A DNA stretch of 64,000 nt from Moorena sp. SIO3I8 (GTDB lineage: Bacteria; Cyanobacteriota; Cyanobacteriia; Cyanobacteriales; Coleofasciculaceae), in NCBI RefSeq assembly GCF_010692325.1, contig NZ_JAAHHW010000003.1:18131-82130 (forward strand). Reading direction: 5' to 3'. A program made the position numbers and the translations under genes. The notes under the pieces are model-generated. The model worked only from the letters and a program-made list of their open reading frames with translations, was not told where the DNA came from and did no database searches. How positions within the stretch are numbered: the first letter of the stretch is position 1; every line of letters begins with the position of its first letter. Below are positions 1 to 7,652 of this stretch, one piece after another.

Positions 1-1
1 T

Positions 2-256
2 AGTGGAGCTGTGGCCAGTTCCCTCGGTCCAGCCATGCTGATTATTTTATTGAAAAGGCGCACTCATTATTTAGCCTTGAACTCTATGATGTTGGCGGGA
101 TTGAGTACTGCTATCCTCTGGCGAGTTTTAGGATTTCATAACATCCTATCCGAAGTTTGTCCAGGCTTTATTGTAGCCGTATTGGTGCATGAGCTGTTAA
201 TGAAGAGTGTTTTCAAACCCAAGGGTCATGCTATGGGTGAGACGTTAAGGAAATAA
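2..256 (+). CDS. C-terminal end of a sodium/solute (proline-type) symporter, 5' truncated by the window edge
   Basis: The frame is open from base 2, so the gene begins outside the window; an internal GTG at 11 is not a real start. About 84 residues remain. They contain SSLGPAMLI followed by a basic KRR turn, then two hydrophobic stretches ending near ILSEVCPGFIVAVLVHELL. This pattern (GP at the start of a late helix, a KRxT loop, a WRxLG segment, then PGF before the last helix) is what I recall for the C-terminus of PutP-like sodium:solute symporters, which import substrates with sodium across the inner membrane. The substrate cannot be told from this piece. The gene is on the same strand as nadA but 365 bases upstream, so it is probably a separate unit. 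Confidence 0.6.
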   Translation, partial: SGAVASSLGPAMLIILLKRRTHYLALNSMMLAGLSTAILWRVLGFHNILSEVCPGFIVAVLVHELLMKSVFKPKGHAMGETLRK

Positions 257-621
257 GGTTTAAATTAGGTGGGTAAATTGTTAATTTAAAATTAACGAAC
301 AACCAATTCGTACAAAAGATATAGGAGATCATAATAGTTAAATCTAATCGGGTGCATCTCACTTTTGCCTAATTTCATTCATTGAGATGCACCCAAACCT
401 AATAGAGCTGGCTGCTGAAGTTATGCACATAGATAATATGTTGCGATCCCATGAGGTTAGCCTAGTCGAGGGCAGCATTAAAATAGCATAAAGATAGCAT
501 TAAAATTCCATAACTTAATGAAGTTTTTATAGTACAGCACCCAGTGCGAAGATTTAATAATTCTTAAAGAAAGAAAATATTCAAAAACCTGTAAACTAGT
601 CAGAAATAGGGAAAGAATGCG
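257..621. other. Intergenic region upstream of nadA with one perfect inverted repeat
   Basis: AT-rich and without a credible gene. A perfect 12-base inverted repeat lies at 350-361 (GGGTGCATCTCA) and 383-394, separated by 21 bases. There is no T-run after either arm, so it is not a typical intrinsic terminator. It may be a dispersed palindrome or a leader structure. The nadA promoter should lie between here and 600, but no box is clear enough to call. Confidence 0.5.
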
Positions 622-1596
622 ATGTTTACAAATGTCCTCCCAAAACCAACCCTAGACTTGGAGTATCCGCCCAAAGACCTGTTTGAAGCGATTGAAGACC
701 TCAAGCAAGAATTAAACGCAGTTATTCTGGCTCACTATTACCAAGAGCCAGATATTCAAGATATTGCTGACTACATCGGCGATTCTCTCGGTCTTTCTCA
801 ACAAGCGGCGGCTACAGAAGCAGATGTCATCGTCTTTGCTGGGGTTCACTTTATGGCAGAAACTGCCAAAATCCTTAACCCCAATAAATTGGTACTACTC
901 CCAGATTTAAACGCAGGTTGCTCCCTAGCTGACAGTTGCCCTCCCCAAGAATTTGCGGCCTTCAAAGCAGACCATCCTGACCATCTAGTGGTATCTTACA
1001 TTAATTGCTCCGCTGAAATTAAGGCGATGAGCGATATCATTTGCACCAGTTCTAACTCAGTTAAGATCGTCAACCAAATTCCGAAAGACCAGCCGATTAT
1101 TTTTGCTCCAGATAAGAACTTAGGTCGCTATGTCATGGAGCAAACCGGACGGGAGTTAGTCCTGTGGGAGGGGAGTTGTATTGTCCATGAAACCTTTTCT
1201 GAGAAAAAGATCGTGCAACTGAAAATACAGCATCCTGAAGCTGAGTTGATTGCCCATCCAGAATGCGAACCCCCTGTCCTGCGTCATGCCAGTTACATTG
1301 GTTCCACAACCGCCTTATTAAAGTATAGCGAGCAAAGTTCAACAGAAGAATTTATCGTGGCTACTGAGCCAGGAATTATTCACCAAATGCAAAAGAGGGC
1401 ACCCCATAAAAATTTCATCCCTGCTCCAGGTATGGATAGCAATTGTGCCTGTAACGAATGCCCTCACATGCGGCTCAATACTTTGGAGAAGCTGTATCTA
1501 GCCATGAAGCAGAAAACACCAGAAATTACTATGCCGGAAGACATCCGAGTAGCCGCGTTGCGACCAATTCAACGGATGTTGGAGTTATCAGTGTAG
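622..1596 (+). CDS. nadA: Quinolinate synthase A (NadA), 4Fe-4S enzyme of NAD biosynthesis
   Basis: NadA condenses iminoaspartate (from NadB) with dihydroxyacetone phosphate to give quinolinate, the second step of de novo NAD synthesis. The 324 residues cover the whole family. Visible motifs are [20 protein letters not shown] near 37-56, [16 protein letters not shown] near 72-87, INCSAEIKA near 127-135, PDKNLGRY near 163-170, and GSTTALLKY near 227. The expected three iron-sulfur cysteines fit C100 (NAGCS), C186 (EGSCIVHE) and C280 (CNECPHM). The ATG follows a purine-rich GGGAAAGA at 610-615. nadB follows 146 bases downstream on the same strand, so the two probably share a transcript. The gene is complete and of normal length. 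Confidence 0.96.
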   Translation: MFTNVLPKPTLDLEYPPKDLFEAIEDLKQELNAVILAHYYQEPDIQDIADYIGDSLGLSQQAAATEADVIVFAGVHFMAETAKILNPNKLVLLPDLNAGCSLADSCPPQEFAAFKADHPDHLVVSYINCSAEIKAMSDIICTSSNSVKIVNQIPKDQPIIFAPDKNLGRYVMEQTGRELVLWEGSCIVHETFSEKKIVQLKIQHPEAELIAHPECEPPVLRHASYIGSTTALLKYSEQSSTEEFIVATEPGIIHQMQKRAPHKNFIPAPGMDSNCACNECPHMRLNTLEKLYLAMKQKTPEITMPEDIRVAALRPIQRMLELSV

Positions 1597-1742
1597 TGCT
1601 GTAGTGCCCCTGAGCAGCTTGACCAAATTACTTGAAAAAAGTATAAGTTATAAGCTTTAACTTATAACTTATAAGCAATTTGTGTTTTGAAAACGAATAA
1701 CTGCTTAGGAATTAATCACAGATTAGTGACATATGATCTATC

Positions 1743-3467
1743 GTGCAAGATTTTAAATCATCCCCTGACGAGTCTTCCCGATCTGCTAACACTCCCTCCC
1801 AATTTGACATCATAGTGGTGGGCAGTGGTGCGGCTGGGCTTTATGCAGCCCTTTGTCTACCTGCTCATTTGCAGGTAGGTTTGATTACCAAAGACACCCT
1901 GAAAACAGGCTCTAGCAACTGGGCCCAGGGAGGAATCGCTGCTGCTATTGACCCATCTGATTCCCCAGAGCTTCACCTCGAGGATACCCAGCGAGCGGGT
2001 GTTGGTCTTTGCGATCGCGAGGCGATCAAGTTTCTGGTAGAAAATGCCTCTGCTGCCATTGACTCTCTGGTCAAGATGGGGGTAGCCTTTGACCGCAAAG
2101 GCAAAAAGCTAGCCATGACCCTAGAGGCAGCTCACTCTCGTCCCCGCGTCCTCCATTCCGCAGACACCACAGGTCGAGCAATTGTGGATACGCTCACTGC
2201 CAAAGTTTTAGAGCGTCCAAATATTCAGGTGCTATCTCACGCAGTGGCTTTGAGTTTATGGCTCAATCCAGGAACTGGTCATTGTCAGGGGATTAGCCTC
2301 CTCTATCAAGGTCAGATATCTTGGCTAAAAGCTTCTGCGGTAATCCTAGCCACAGGTGGTGGCGGTCAAGTGTTTGCCCAGACCACTAACCCAGGCGTAA
2401 GTACAGGAGATGGAGTAGCACTGGCTTGGCGGGCTGGGGCAATTGTTAGAGATTTGGAGTTTTTCCAATTTCATCCCACAGCTTTAACCAAACCAGGGGC
2501 ACCTCGCTTTTTGATTACAGAAGCTGTCCGGGGAGAGGGGGCACATTTAGTAGATCACAAAGGCGATCGCTTTGCTTTTAATTACCACCCAGCCGGGGAG
2601 TTGGCTCCTAGAGATGTGGTAAGTCGGGCAATTTTTAGTCACTTAGAAAAAACCTCCGCCGATCCTAGCCACGCCCATGTTTATTTAGACTTGCAACCCA
2701 TTGAGCCAGAGCGAATTCGCTATCGTTTCCCCAATATTATTAACGTATGTCAACATTGGGGCATTGATATCTTAAAGCAGCCCATTCCCGTTGCACCTGC
2801 TGCCCATTACTGGATGGGAGGAGTGGCTTGCGATCTGACCAGTTGCACTTCAATTCCAGGGCTATATGCCATTGGCGAAACGGCTAGTACAGGGGTTCAT
2901 GGTGCCAATCGCTTAGCGAGTAATTCCTTATTGGAATGCTTGGTTTTTGCCGCCCAATTAGCTGAGATTGAAACAGCTCCTAATTCAGTTCTGGCGGAAT
3001 CCCTACCTTTGAGAAAAGAGAAAGGTGAGTGGGAAAGGGAAATCGAGAAGATAGCCTCAGTAAGGCAAAGTTTGCCCTACCTGATGTGGCAAAGTGCAGG
3101 AATTTGTCGCTCCCAGGAAATGTTAGAGTCAGCCCTTGCTCAAGTTAATTCCTGGCGCTCTGAATTGGCTGGTTTTCAGGTGAGTCAATACTTGCTTGAT
3201 TTACTGCCCAACCAAACAGTTAAATTTGAGTCACCATTAGCCGAGCAGCAATTGCGAACGGCTGCAGAAACCTTCAATCTCCTGGATATTGCCCATTTAA
3301 TTCTCAAAAGTGCAGCATTGCGCACAGAAAGTCGGGGCGGACATTACCGCAGGGATTATCCCCAAACCTCACCCAGTTGGCAAGTTCACACCTTATTACA
3401 GGGCGATCGTTGGTGGAAATCTGCACAACTTTCTCTAAGGTTAGAATCCAATCAGATAGCGGTATGA
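1743..3467 (+). CDS. nadB: L-aspartate oxidase (NadB)
   Basis: NadB is a soluble FAD enzyme that oxidises L-aspartate to iminoaspartate, which NadA then uses. The 574-residue protein shows the dinucleotide-binding VVGSGAAGLYAA at about 25-36, SSNWAQGGIAAA, RVLHSADTTGRAI, ATGGGGQVFAQTTNPGVSTG, FFQFHPTAL, ITEAVRGEGAHLVD, and the late flavoprotein signature IGETASTGVHGANRLASNSL. The C-terminal helical domain ends with ESRGGHYRRDYP, also typical. The predicted start is a GTG at 1743 because no in-frame ATG lies between it and the FAD motif. The first 20 residues (SSPDESSRSANTPSQ) are probably disordered. It lies directly after nadA. A short hairpin with CCGTTTTTTT near 3725-3740 may end the message, but it is weak. 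Confidence 0.95.
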   Translation: MQDFKSSPDESSRSANTPSQFDIIVVGSGAAGLYAALCLPAHLQVGLITKDTLKTGSSNWAQGGIAAAIDPSDSPELHLEDTQRAGVGLCDREAIKFLVENASAAIDSLVKMGVAFDRKGKKLAMTLEAAHSRPRVLHSADTTGRAIVDTLTAKVLERPNIQVLSHAVALSLWLNPGTGHCQGISLLYQGQISWLKASAVILATGGGGQVFAQTTNPGVSTGDGVALAWRAGAIVRDLEFFQFHPTALTKPGAPRFLITEAVRGEGAHLVDHKGDRFAFNYHPAGELAPRDVVSRAIFSHLEKTSADPSHAHVYLDLQPIEPERIRYRFPNIINVCQHWGIDILKQPIPVAPAAHYWMGGVACDLTSCTSIPGLYAIGETASTGVHGANRLASNSLLECLVFAAQLAEIETAPNSVLAESLPLRKEKGEWEREIEKIASVRQSLPYLMWQSAGICRSQEMLESALAQVNSWRSELAGFQVSQYLLDLLPNQTVKFESPLAEQQLRTAAETFNLLDIAHLILKSAALRTESRGGHYRRDYPQTSPSWQVHTLLQGDRWWKSAQLSLRLESNQIAV

Positions 3468-3826
3468 ATACCACTTATCTCTTTTCCCACGAGACTGCAC
3501 AGGAATTGCTGTAGAACTGTTAATTAACGTTGGAGCTTGTAAGGATTTTCTGGGTCTACCAAATTGGCGATGTAAAACTGTCAGTAAATAATTAATCTAA
3601 TCTTGATTGGGCGGGAGTTTTAGTTTTTGATAGAATGATTTTTTAGAAATTACCTTCCCAATCATACTTAGTGGGCTCATACTTAGTGGGCAATAAGCGC
3701 GGTTTTATGCATACTAGGTTCGGTAGAGCCGTTTTTTTGTACTCCATCCGAAATGCTTGATCTGAAATCATTCCCAAATAACCAGGATTTTTGACTTTTA
3801 AAACACGAAATTACTTTGGAATAACC
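3468..3826. other. Intergenic region after nadB with a short direct repeat
   Basis: No gene seen. CATACTTAGTGGGC occurs twice in tandem around 3663-3691. A small hairpin with CGG and CCG arms followed by seven Ts near 3721-3738 could terminate nadB, but the stem is short. The 3' part holds the ribosome-binding region of the next gene. Confidence 0.4.
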
Positions 3827-5515
3827 ATGACAATCTCACAACCTGCAAAACAATATCCTCTCTCAAAAGACGAAGCTTTGATTTACGATTGGCGCATCCA
3901 TAGTATTCGCCAAGCACTGAAACAAAAAGGAAAAGCCACAGGTCCTTTGCAAATCTTCGATTTGCAAGAATTGGATCACTTAGACCAATACCACTACTTT
4001 GGCACCAAAGCTTGCGATCGCGCTATCGATCGTTTGGCACTATCCCCCAACTCGCGAGTTTTGGACATTGGCAGCGGTATTGGTGGGCCTGCTCGATACA
4101 TTAGTTATAAAACGGAATGTCACATCCAATGTGTGGAATTAAGAAAGAATTTTAACGAAATTGCCCAAGAACTCACCCAACGAGTGGGACTTGACAAACG
4201 CATCCAATACCTCACAGGCAATATTCTAAGTCCCCAAGTCATTGACGCCCTGTTGCCAGGCTCATTTGACAGCATCATTTCTTTTCTGTCATTTTTACAC
4301 ATTGAAAACCGCGATAAAATACTGGAAATTTGTTTTAGCTCTTTGAAGGAAAACGGCCTGATATATATCGAAGATTACGTCGCCAATGGCCCTCTTCCCC
4401 CAGAGGTTAAAACCACTCTAGAAGAAGTGGTTCAATCCTCTTATTTACCAACCCGCGAAACCTACCGAAATCACCTCGAACGTGTAGGATTTGGTGACAT
4501 TTGTTTCATCGATTTAACAACAGGATGGAAACGTTGGGTAAAAGAACGCTATCAAAAATTACTCCAATCAAAAGAAGAATCAATCAAACTAGTCGGTGAA
4601 GACGTTTATGAACACCGTAGTCAATTTTATCAAACCATTAGCGACTTGTTTCAAAGCGGCAATATTGGTGGCTCTTCCATCGTTGCAAAAAAACCTTGTG
4701 TTCCAAAAATAAACCAAGTACCTGATACATATTTATCCTCTGTAACCCCTGTGTATAGTGAACAATACCATTTCTTCCTCGAAGATGGTTCTCTACTTGC
4801 TCTAAGATATTTCAAAACTGGAACAATCGAGCATTACTCAGCCTGGTGGAGCGACACCAAGGGCTACTCCCTGGAACTTATCAATACCTCCGAACACCAA
4901 CGCTCAAATCAACACATATCTATCACAAACAACGATGGAACCGGAAGCATTTGTTTGCCAGAAGCTAATATAGAAATTCAATTCCAAGTTGCCGCCGAAT
5001 TCACTTGGGCGGTTCCCGCTGAAAAAAATCATCGTGCCGTCATTCACCAACCAAAACTCCTGTGCACAGTGTACACAGGCGATCGCACTCAAAAAGGTAT
5101 AGGTTATTGCAAAATTTATCAGGGAGATTACCCCAAGTTTTGGGGCTACCACTTTGTTCACGCCTTTTTCCCTGATTACGGAATTGTTTGGAGTGCTGAA
5201 GCTACATTCGGCCAAGAAAAATACAATTATTTCAAGCTCCTGAACACCTCCCAAACAGAAAAAGAAATATTGTTAAACGGAGAAGATTCTTACCATCGTC
5301 AAACCAGTGCCCACGCCCGCATCCAAGACAAAATACATCACTTTAAATTCGACAATAATGCTTTTGCCACTTGGTCGAGCATCCTGCGAAATCAAACATC
5401 GACTATGGAAAGTAAGCTATGCTTGGAATACAGACCCGCCATTCTAGAAATAGACAACCAAGAAGTTGGCGAAGGAATTTGTTTAAAAGAATCTTGTTTT
5501 GGCACAATTACATAA
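3827..5515 (+). CDS. SAM-dependent methyltransferase fused to a C-terminal beta-rich domain of unknown function
   Basis: The N-terminal half is a class I methyltransferase: motif I VLDIGSGIGGPARYI lies about 80 residues in, followed by the acidic CVELR strand end, GNIL, DSIISFLSFLHI and LKENGLIYIEDYV. The layout recalls sarcosine/dimethylglycine and tocopherol-type small-molecule methyltransferases. The last ~270 residues are not recognised. They are rich in aromatic and beta-prone sequence (YHFFLEDGSLLALRYF, FWGYHFVHAFFPDYGIVW) and may be lipocalin-like, which is a guess. An in-frame TTG at 3791 would add 12 residues; ATG 3827 is preferred because the added residues look unrelated to the family. 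The gene sits between nadB and the nicotinamidase gene, so a pyridine substrate is conceivable, but nothing in the sequence proves it. Confidence 0.75.
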   Translation: MTISQPAKQYPLSKDEALIYDWRIHSIRQALKQKGKATGPLQIFDLQELDHLDQYHYFGTKACDRAIDRLALSPNSRVLDIGSGIGGPARYISYKTECHIQCVELRKNFNEIAQELTQRVGLDKRIQYLTGNILSPQVIDALLPGSFDSIISFLSFLHIENRDKILEICFSSLKENGLIYIEDYVANGPLPPEVKTTLEEVVQSSYLPTRETYRNHLERVGFGDICFIDLTTGWKRWVKERYQKLLQSKEESIKLVGEDVYEHRSQFYQTISDLFQSGNIGGSSIVAKKPCVPKINQVPDTYLSSVTPVYSEQYHFFLEDGSLLALRYFKTGTIEHYSAWWSDTKGYSLELINTSEHQRSNQHISITNNDGTGSICLPEANIEIQFQVAAEFTWAVPAEKNHRAVIHQPKLLCTVYTGDRTQKGIGYCKIYQGDYPKFWGYHFVHAFFPDYGIVWSAEATFGQEKYNYFKLLNTSQTEKEILLNGEDSYHRQTSAHARIQDKIHHFKFDNNAFATWSSILRNQTSTMESKLCLEYRPAILEIDNQEVGEGICLKESCFGTIT

Positions 5516-5568
5516 ACATAGGAAAGAATGTTTACTAGTATACCCGCATTGATCACAAGGAGTGCGTT

Positions 5569-5600
5569 CGCCTTTGGCGCGCTCTGAAGAGCGATCGCTA
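5569..5600. repeat. Dispersed hairpin repeat, inverted copy of 6498-6529
   Basis: These 32 bases are the exact reverse complement of 6498-6529. They hold two small hairpins (CGCC-TTT-GGCG and GCTCT-GA-AGAGC) and end in the HIP1 octamer GCGATCGC. The two inverted copies flank the Uma2 gene at 5697-6266, so the intervening segment could invert or be excised by recombination. Confidence 0.8.
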
Positions 5601-5654
5601 AATTCATAATCTTCTGTACTACAGACTGCAGTGCGGAAAGTGGGGGAATAAAGA

Positions 5655-5697
5655 ATAACTTAGTTTTTAAAATTGTGGATACCAAGAATAACCAGGA
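5655..5697. repeat. Duplicated leader sequence, copy 1 (before the Uma2 gene)
   Basis: This 43-base stretch nearly matches 7603-7645 in front of the nicotinamidase gene. Both begin ATAACTTAG and end GATACCAAGAATAACCAGGA. Here the copy feeds directly into the ATG of the Uma2 gene. With the partial nicotinamidase copy at 6425-6507 it points to an old duplication later split by other genes. Confidence 0.8.
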
Positions 5698-6266
5698 TGA
5701 ATACTATTAACATTCCCCCCACCTTCAAAGTTACAGAAAAACAATTCCAAATACTCGCTACTGCTAACCGAGAAAAGCGCCTCGAACGTACTGCTAATGG
5801 AGAATTAATTGTTAGGCCCCCTACAGGAGGCAATACGGGAAAACGCAACGCACAATTATCTGCACAATTTGTGATTTGGAACAATCAAACCAAACTCGGA
5901 GTTGTTTTTGACTCTTCTTGTGCTTTTCGTCTTCCTAATGGGGCCGAGCGCTCTCCTGATGTCAGTTGGGTAAAAATAGAACGCTGGAATCAACTCACAC
6001 CAGAACAACAAGACACTTTCCCACCCCTTTGTCCTGATTTTGTCCTTGAGTTACGCTCCCGTACGGATACTATGGAAAGCTTAAGACAAAAAATGCAGGA
6101 ATATTTAGACAATGGCATAAGCTTAGGCTGGTTAATCGATCCCAAAAATAGAATCGTAGAAATTTATAAACCCCAACAAGAGGTTAAGGTGTTGAACTCT
6201 CCTAAGACGCTATCTGCAGAAGAGGTATTACCTGGCTTTAGTTTAAATTTTGAAACAGTTTGGTAG
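5697..6266 (+). CDS. Uma2 family (DUF820) putative restriction-endonuclease-fold protein
   Basis: Uma2 proteins are abundant in cyanobacteria and have a PD-(D/E)XK nuclease-like fold; their biological role is not settled. This 189-residue member shows RLERTANGELIVRPPTGG near 25-45, SCAFRLPNGAERSPDVSWV with the conserved SPD, LCPDFVLELRS with the acidic catalytic-type pair, LRQKMQEYLDNG, and LGWLIDPKNRIVEIY. The ATG at 5697 lies in the duplicated leader that also precedes the nicotinamidase gene; the upstream TTG at 5673 is less likely. It is closely related in layout to the Uma2 gene at 22832-23443. Nothing looks truncated. Confidence 0.85.
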   Translation: MNTINIPPTFKVTEKQFQILATANREKRLERTANGELIVRPPTGGNTGKRNAQLSAQFVIWNNQTKLGVVFDSSCAFRLPNGAERSPDVSWVKIERWNQLTPEQQDTFPPLCPDFVLELRSRTDTMESLRQKMQEYLDNGISLGWLIDPKNRIVEIYKPQQEVKVLNSPKTLSAEEVLPGFSLNFETVW

Positions 6267-6306
6267 TTAGTATTAAGTCATCGAATTGATGGCTCAAGGG
6301 AATAGG

Positions 6307-6347
6307 AAACAGGCAACAGGCAACAGGCAACAGGCAACAGGCAACAG
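6307..6347. repeat. Heptamer tandem repeat (AGGCAAC)n
   Basis: About five copies of AGGCAAC lie in the gap between the Uma2 gene and the nicotinamidase remnant. It is a short tandemly repeated repetitive sequence of the kind common in filamentous cyanobacteria. Confidence 0.9.
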
Positions 6348-6424
6348 TAGGAAAGAACTCGGAGTATTTTTTTTTGTTATAAATAATCCGCAGTATTTTT
6401 TATGATATATTTGTAAATGCTATA

Positions 6425-6507
6425 CTTTAACTAGTAGTGATTCTATCTTAGCAGCAATTGAAGCCGCCTTACCCATTGATTCTCATGCCGATACTATTAG
6501 CGATCGC
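6425..6507 (+). pseudogene. Fragment duplicating the 5' end of the nicotinamidase-like gene
   Basis: Read in the right frame this stretch gives LTSSDSILAAIEAALPIDS followed by TISDRS. That matches the start of the protein at 7653-8396 (LTTPDATLAAIEAALPIDP, then YTIGDRP). The similarity stops at a GCGATCGC site, where the hairpin repeat 6498-6529 and a mini-element begin. There is no start codon or remaining body. It is a relic of a second copy of the gene cut by repeat sequences. Confidence 0.8.
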
Positions 6508-6560
6508 TCTTCAGAGCGCGCCAAAGGCGATTAGCCCGAAGGGCTACGCTACGCGATCGC
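6498..6560. repeat. Composite repeat: inverted hairpin element plus 26-base REP-like mini-element at a HIP1 site
   Basis: 6498-6529 is the exact inverse of 5569-5600. Overlapping it, 6527-6552 is the exact reverse complement of the 26 bases inserted in the NACHT gene at 30036-30061, and it abuts GCGATCGC at 6553-6560 just as the intragenic copy abuts the same octamer. Its hairpin pairs AGCCC with GGGCT around a three-base loop, and the CGCTAC end is the complement of the GTAGCG head. Confidence 0.85.
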
Positions 6561-6597
6561 ACTGTAAAATTAAGGTGGATGAGGTGTTTAAGGAGAT

Positions 6598-6731
6598 ATG
6601 CCAGCTAAAGACATTTACCAAGAATGTGTCAAAAATGCTCTCATTTTGGTGATCTGTTGATAAAAAACAATCGAGTTCGTCTTTTGGTTTTTGATTCTGA
6701 AGCGGAGGATATTATTAGATGGACACTTTAG
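6598..6731 (+). pseudogene. xisH remnant with internal deletion and frameshift
   Basis: The ATG at 6598 opens MPAKDIYQECVKNALI, the standard XisH N-terminus, but the frame stops at 6660. From 6657 another frame gives LIKNNRVRLLVFDSEAEDII and ends at 6731, the standard XisH C-terminus. Most of the nuclease-like body (around 100 codons) is missing between the two pieces, and they are out of frame. The end overlaps the start of the following xisI gene by 13 bases, the same overlap seen in the second pair. XisH and XisI were named as factors controlling excision of the fdxN element in Anabaena. Confidence 0.85.
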
Positions 6732-7054
6732 AGCGATACCGGCAGATTATTCAAAAAATTATCTCTGACTACGCACAAATTCCTTATTCTTATGGAGAAA
6801 TTGAACGAAATAGCGTGTTTGATTCTAATCGCGATCGCTACCTATTAATGATAGTTGGTTGGGAGGGAGTACGTCAAGTTCACGGCTGTATCATTCATGT
6901 GGAAATTATCGATGGCAAAATCTGGATTCATCGGGATGGGACAGAGGATGGCATCGCTGGGGAACTCCTACAAGCAGGCATTCCTAAAGAGCGTATTGTT
7001 CTAGGCTTTAAATCACCAGGAGTGAGGAAGCACACAGGGTTTGCAGTTGCCTAA
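6719..7054 (+). CDS. xisI: XisI family protein (fdxN element excision controlling factor), copy 1
   Basis: The 111-residue protein has the family layout: LERYRQIIQKIISDYAQIPYSYGEIE, then DRYLLMIVGWEGVRQVHGC, IIHVEIIDGKIWIHRDGTED, GIAGELLQAGIPKERIVLGF and a final RKHTGFAVA. XisI normally works with XisH, but the upstream xisH here is deleted internally, so this copy is effectively an orphan. Its role in the absence of an fdxN-type element is unknown; these pairs are widespread and multi-copy in filamentous cyanobacteria. It is about half identical by eye to the second copy at 7261-7596. It starts at an ATG inside the xisH remnant. Confidence 0.9.
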   Translation: MDTLERYRQIIQKIISDYAQIPYSYGEIERNSVFDSNRDRYLLMIVGWEGVRQVHGCIIHVEIIDGKIWIHRDGTEDGIAGELLQAGIPKERIVLGFKSPGVRKHTGFAVA

Positions 7055-7273
7055 AGTCACCCTGAATTCCATACGGTTTTGGGACAATTCCTTAACTATC
7101 GCTTTGCCCTCAAAGCAGAAGATCCAGAGAGATTATTGTATTTAGCTATTCCTCTTGAAATTTACGAGACATTCTTTGCCCGTCGCTTCGTTCAACTTAT
7201 TACCCAAGAATATCAAATAAAATTGCTTGTATTCGAGCCAACTAAGGAGGAAATTGTTCAATGGCAAAACTAG
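7055..7273 (+). pseudogene. xisH C-terminal fragment, second pair
   Basis: Directly after the stop of the first xisI the frame reads SHPEFHTVLGQFLNYRFAL, LYLAIPLEIYETFFARRFVQ and KLLVFEPTKEEIVQWQN. This is the C-terminal half of XisH. The N-terminal half, including the usual MPAKD start, is absent, so the fragment begins exactly where xisI copy 1 ends. It overlaps the next xisI by 13 bases, as intact pairs do. A recombination that fused the end of one pair to the middle of the next would explain it. Confidence 0.85.
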
Positions 7274-7596
7274 AGCAATATCGGCAATTCGTCAAAGAGA
7301 TTCTAACCGAATACAGCAGCCACAAACCCGCTTATGGTGAGGTAGAAGTGGAATTAATCTTTGATACCGAAAGAGACCGCTACCAGCTTGTCCATGCCGG
7401 ATGGAGTAATCGTCGCCGTATTTATGGTTCCACAATTCACATTGACCTTAAAGATAATAAGATTTGGATTCAAAATGATGGTACAGAAGTTGGGATTGCC
7501 AACGTCTTAGTTGAACGCGGTGTCCCTCACCAAGATATTGTTCTGGCCTATCATGCCCCTTACCTTAGGAAATTTACTGAATTCGCGGTAGGGTAA
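7261..7596 (+). CDS. xisI: XisI family protein, copy 2
   Basis: This 111-residue protein has the same length and layout as the first copy: LEQYRQFVKEILTEYSSHKPAYGEVE, DRYQLVHAGWSNRRRIYG, IHIDLKDNKIWIQNDGTE, GIANVLVERGVPHQDIVLAYH and a final RKFTEFAVG. The ATG lies inside the xisH fragment. The partner XisH is 5' truncated. The frame is intact, so it may still be made. The duplicated leader of the nicotinamidase gene begins seven bases after its stop. Confidence 0.9.
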   Translation: MAKLEQYRQFVKEILTEYSSHKPAYGEVEVELIFDTERDRYQLVHAGWSNRRRIYGSTIHIDLKDNKIWIQNDGTEVGIANVLVERGVPHQDIVLAYHAPYLRKFTEFAVG

Positions 7597-7602
7597 GAAA
7601 TC

Positions 7603-7645
7603 ATAACTTAGCTTTTTAAATTGTCGATACCAAGAATAACCAGGA
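7603..7645. repeat. Duplicated leader sequence, copy 2 (before the nicotinamidase gene)
   Basis: Near-identical to 5655-5697 over 43 bases. It ends in CAGGAGG, providing a strong AGGAGG ribosome-binding site six bases before the ATG at 7653. Confidence 0.8.
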
Positions 7646-7652
7646 GGTTTTG

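Noticed and set aside
4904..5254. Minus-strand 116-residue frame in the methyltransferase fusion
   Set aside because: It lies fully inside a convincing plus-strand gene and shows no family features.
6458..6652. A 64-residue gene starting MKPPYPLIL
   Set aside because: It runs in the wrong frame through the nicotinamidase relic, a mini-element and the start of the xisH relic.
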